A DNA stretch of 64,000 nucleotides from positions 87,501 to 151,500 of the forward strand of contig NZ_CP120678.1 in assembly GCF_030273445.1 (NCBI RefSeq). Reading direction: 5' to 3'. Made by a program: the position numbers and the translations under genes. The notes below the pieces were generated by a model that was not told where the DNA came from, searched no databases, and saw only the letters and a list, made by a program, of their open reading frames with translations. Positions 61,511-64,000 of this stretch are shown in pieces. Position 1 is the first letter of the stretch; each line of letters begins with the position of its first letter. The stretch comes from Selenobaculum gibii (GTDB lineage Bacteria; Bacillota; Negativicutes; ICN-92133).

Positions 61511-62349
61511 AAATTCACTTCCTGATGCTTAAGACTCTTTTTTTCCGTAGTATAGGAGATTGCCTTTACAGGGCAACTTTCTATACATTGTTTGCAAGTA
61601 ATACAATGGTGCGCATGGTGATGGAGCATATTTTTTTGTATCTGGAGTGCGCCCATTGGACATCGATCTACGCATTTACCGCATTGAATGCAATGTGAAT
61701 GGTTAATTTTAAGACGCAATACAAAAGAAAATTTAGAGCCAAGCCAATGAATGAGATTTTGTGCTGCGCCGACAGGACAAATAAAATTACAGAAGCCACG
61801 TCCTCCTCTGGTAAATAAGCCAAACAAACCGAGCCAGAGAATAGCAGTGAAAAGAACAGAAGAGGATAAAACGGTTCTTTCCCCCATAAAGATGTAAAAA
61901 ATACCCGCTTCGATTAAGCGATAATTACAAAATGCACAAGCTAAATACCCACCAATCAATGGGGATAATAGAAACCCGATAAGTATTCCATAGCGAACGG
62001 GTGCGGGATCAATATAACGCGTCCAATTGATTTGAATTTTATGAGGGATTAGCTGGCTTAAATATTCACCTAGCGCACCTGCAATACATAGACGACCACA
62101 AAAAAATGGACCAAGGAAAAATGCGGAAGAGATAAATAAAAACATTGTAATTGTTTCTATTGTAAACTGTTCAAAAATTCGGCCGCGCCAAATATGTTCA
62201 AGGGGAATACGCAAACAAAAATCATGAATATCCGCATAATTTGTTTTACCCAATAGATAAAATAAAAATTTTTGATAAAGTGCAAACGGAGCATAAAAAA
62301 GAACGAGTCCAATTAGATAGCCGATAAACCTTTTCATTTCAAATATCAC
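61495..62349 (-). CDS. Polytopic 4Fe-4S protein (NapH/NosR/CcoG-like)
   Basis: This 284-residue inner-membrane protein has about five spans. GPFFCGRLCIAGALGEY and GRGFCNFICPVGAAQNL are the twin Cx3C(P) loops typical of NapH/YccM proteins. At the C-terminus two ferredoxin sets follow, CIQCGKCVDRCP and CITCKQCIESCP, enough for two [4Fe-4S] clusters. It should move electrons across or into the membrane from a quinol or ferredoxin. GTG 62349 (close to AAAGGA) or ATG 62337 may be the start. It lies 12 bp behind the TonB receptor gene. Confidence 0.88.
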   Translation of the reverse strand: MIFEMKRFIGYLIGLVLFYAPFALYQKFLFYLLGKTNYADIHDFCLRIPLEHIWRGRIFEQFTIETITMFLFISSAFFLGPFFCGRLCIAGALGEYLSQLIPHKIQINWTRYIDPAPVRYGILIGFLLSPLIGGYLACAFCNYRLIEAGIFYIFMGERTVLSSSVLFTAILWLGLFGLFTRGGRGFCNFICPVGAAQNLIHWLGSKFSFVLRLKINHSHCIQCGKCVDRCPMGALQIQKNMLHHHAHHCITCKQCIESCPVKAISYTTEKKSLKHQEVNLCNKK

Positions 62350-62361
62350 TATCCTTTTATA

Positions 62362-64000
62362 TTAGAAGGAATAGTTGACGCTCAACGTATAGGTTCTTCC
62401 GCTTGTTGCTTCGCTTGCATAGAATTTACGGTCTAATAAATTTTGAATTCCAAACTGTAAATCGATTTGATCTGTTGCTTTGTAGTTTAGATAAGTATTC
62501 ATTAGGAAGAAGGCATCTTCTGAACCATATTCCCCTGTATCAGCATCGGGGCTTTGTCTTTCACTGACATATTGTGCATCGAGTCCCCAATTTGCTTTCC
62601 CATAAGTATAATCTATTCCTGTATGCAATAAATGTCTTGGGATATCCCAATTGCGGGTCGTTTGGTCGTTAGATTCGTTTTCGCCGCGTTCGTAAGTGTA
62701 ATTAAAATAAGAAGACCAATTGTCATTTAGTTTATGTTTTAATTCAAGTTCAACACCTTTGGCTGTGGCGTTATCAAGATTATAATAAGCTTTGACACCA
62801 TTTTTTGTAGCTAAGGCAATTTTATCTTTAGTTTTTACATGGAAGAGTGTAATTCCCAAGGAAGTATTATCGTCTAAGTCTCGTTTCATGCCAAGTTCAA
62901 AGGTATTTGAAGTTTCTGGCTCTAAATCTGGGTTTGCTTGTACGCTTGACATTGAAGTGCCGGCGCGGCGATATAGTTTGTAAATGCTTGGTGGGTTGAA
63001 GGAATGTCCATAGCTTGTGAAATAAGTGGTTCTATCGTCAGCCGTGTATTCAAAAGCAATTTTCGGACTTACTTCACTAAATGATTTACTAGGGAAATCC
63101 TGCCTACTATTGCCTGAAGCAAGATAAGAGTAGCCCCCTTCTTTTTTATATTGATCAAAACGCACGCCCGTATATACTTTCCACTGCTCAGACAAAGTGT
63201 ATTGATCTTGGGCGAAAAGAGCAAGGGTATGGGTCGAGCCACTATTGATGCTGTTAAGCGAAGAAATAGAATTCCAATCGTTCCAATTGGTCAAGCCGTA
63301 AGAGGTATAAGTCATTTTTTCTTTCATCCAAGCGAAGCCGGCAATCACATTATGTTTATCAAATTCCCATGTTTTTTGGAAATCAAAATTATAATTTTTG
63401 CTTGGATAACTTGCCAAACTACCTTTCCCATCCCAATCAGTAGAGGTGGCGGATGAATCGGCAGAGCTATAGCCTTCTTTCTTCAAATCAGTCATACCAA
63501 TGCCAATTTTAATTTGATTTTCATCATCACGGTAGTTTATTTTATGTATATCTTGTTCGCGTTCACCAATATAACCAAGGTAGTCGGAAGGCTTAATGGT
63601 TACATAGTTGCCATCTTGTGTAAGGATCGTTCCTTTGAATATCTGATTCCCAGCGCTATCGTAAATATAGCTAAAAGGATTGTTATAAGCGTAATTATAA
63701 TTATTGTGTGTATAAGAGTATTTTACTGAACGATTATCGTCAATATCGTAGGTGAAGTCGACAAAATAATCTTCACTGATTTTCGATTTTTCACCGCGAC
63801 CGCCAATCACATATTGTCCGCTTCCTAACGTTGGAAGGTCAGCGGTTGAAGAGGAAGAACCAGTAGTCTTTCCAGAGGCCGTTTTATAATAGCCGCGATA
63901 TCCTTGCGTAGAGCGTTTTTGATAACCGATGTTAAAAGAAAGATCGTCATTGACTGCACCATCTATGTTTATGCCGCGCTTCCATGTATTGTTACTGCCA
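62362..64000 (-). CDS. TonB-dependent outer-membrane receptor (5' end outside window)
   Basis: This is the C-terminal part (about 545 residues) of a beta-barrel receptor. The frame stays open to the right edge, so the plug and signal peptide are missing. Long amphipathic strands alternate with turns. FNPPSIYKLYRRAG, PDLEPETSNTFELGMKRDL, VELELKHKLNDNWSSYFNYTY and the last residues YTLSVNYSF end in Phe, the barrel-assembly signal. NLLDRKFYAS is the usual last-strand TonB receptor motif. It imports a siderophore, heme, cobalamin or metal complex; which one is unknown. It shows that the host has an outer membrane. Confidence 0.93.
   Translation of the reverse strand, partial: GSNNTWKRGINIDGAVNDDLSFNIGYQKRSTQGYRGYYKTASGKTTGSSSSTADLPTLGSGQYVIGGRGEKSKISEDYFVDFTYDIDDNRSVKYSYTHNNYNYAYNNPFSYIYDSAGNQIFKGTILTQDGNYVTIKPSDYLGYIGEREQDIHKINYRDDENQIKIGIGMTDLKKEGYSSADSSATSTDWDGKGSLASYPSKNYNFDFQKTWEFDKHNVIAGFAWMKEKMTYTSYGLTNWNDWNSISSLNSINSGSTHTLALFAQDQYTLSEQWKVYTGVRFDQYKKEGGYSYLASGNSRQDFPSKSFSEVSPKIAFEYTADDRTTYFTSYGHSFNPPSIYKLYRRAGTSMSSVQANPDLEPETSNTFELGMKRDLDDNTSLGITLFHVKTKDKIALATKNGVKAYYNLDNATAKGVELELKHKLNDNWSSYFNYTYERGENESNDQTTRNWDIPRHLLHTGIDYTYGKANWGLDAQYVSERQSPDADTGEYGSEDAFFLMNTYLNYKATDQIDLQFGIQNLLDRKFYASEATSGRTYTLSVNYSF

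Overview
The window looks like chromosome of a low-GC, anaerobic, diderm Firmicute (Negativicutes; Sporomusaceae/Selenomonadales-like). The evidence is a TonB-dependent outer-membrane receptor ending in a beta-barrel terminal Phe, together with Firmicute-type Shine-Dalgarno sites and TTG/GTG starts, an oxygen-defence set (two rubrerythrins and a desulfoferrodoxin), class III ribonucleotide reductase, a Hyf-type membrane hydrogenase and cytochrome bd. The taxonomic call is inference from gene content; no database search was possible.

Layout: 1-2130 is the 3' end of an rRNA operon (partial 23S, spacer, 5S, terminator). 2179-20570 is a housekeeping and stress block: a small anchored protein, MqnE (futalosine menaquinone pathway), a zinc/cadmium-type P-type ATPase with an ArsR/SmtB regulator whose residues match the alpha-5 zinc site, an NlpC/P60 hydrolase, a GCS2-like ligase, an AIM24 protein, a DUF2520 protein, a chemoreceptor, threonine deaminase, two universal stress proteins, desulfoferrodoxin, MscS, a broken C39-like gene, GNAT, CYTH and an M48 protease. 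20631-33200 is a complete glycogen cluster (glgC, glgD, glgP, glgB, glgA) followed by a 1146-residue GH13-GH77 fusion. 33237-36870 is an accessory segment bounded by 84-bp direct repeats. It holds an acyl-carrier-like protein without the phosphopantetheine serine, an ABC exporter, a FlxA-like coiled-coil protein and an orphan prepilin. The right-hand repeat lies directly in front of ilvBN.

39214-44220 carries rubrerythrin, a methyltransferase and nrdDG, the latter behind a promoter bracketed by two NrdR-type boxes. 44311-52300 is a seven-gene energy-converting hydrogenase operon (hyfB, C, E, F, G, H, I-like) closed by its own ArsR-family gene. An ArsR-like operator overlaps the operon promoter, which suggests a self-contained regulatory circuit. 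52348-54619 holds reverse rubrerythrin, PpnP and an atypical DapB-like reductase behind a ydaO-type c-di-AMP riboswitch core, next to a 147-bp inverted-repeat element. 54846-60753 is cydABDC. 60810-64000 is a minus-strand operon of TonB receptor, polytopic 4Fe-4S protein, Cys-rich mini-protein and an anchored protein, possibly an undescribed reductive metal or cofactor uptake system.

The strongest leads for novelty are the repeat-bounded ACP/ABC segment, the TonB/ferredoxin/Cys-rich operon, the hydrogenase-ArsR circuit, the dispersed TTAGTCATCGGATAAA motif family and the decayed-looking riboswitch. I saw no CRISPR array, transposase, integrase or tRNA gene.
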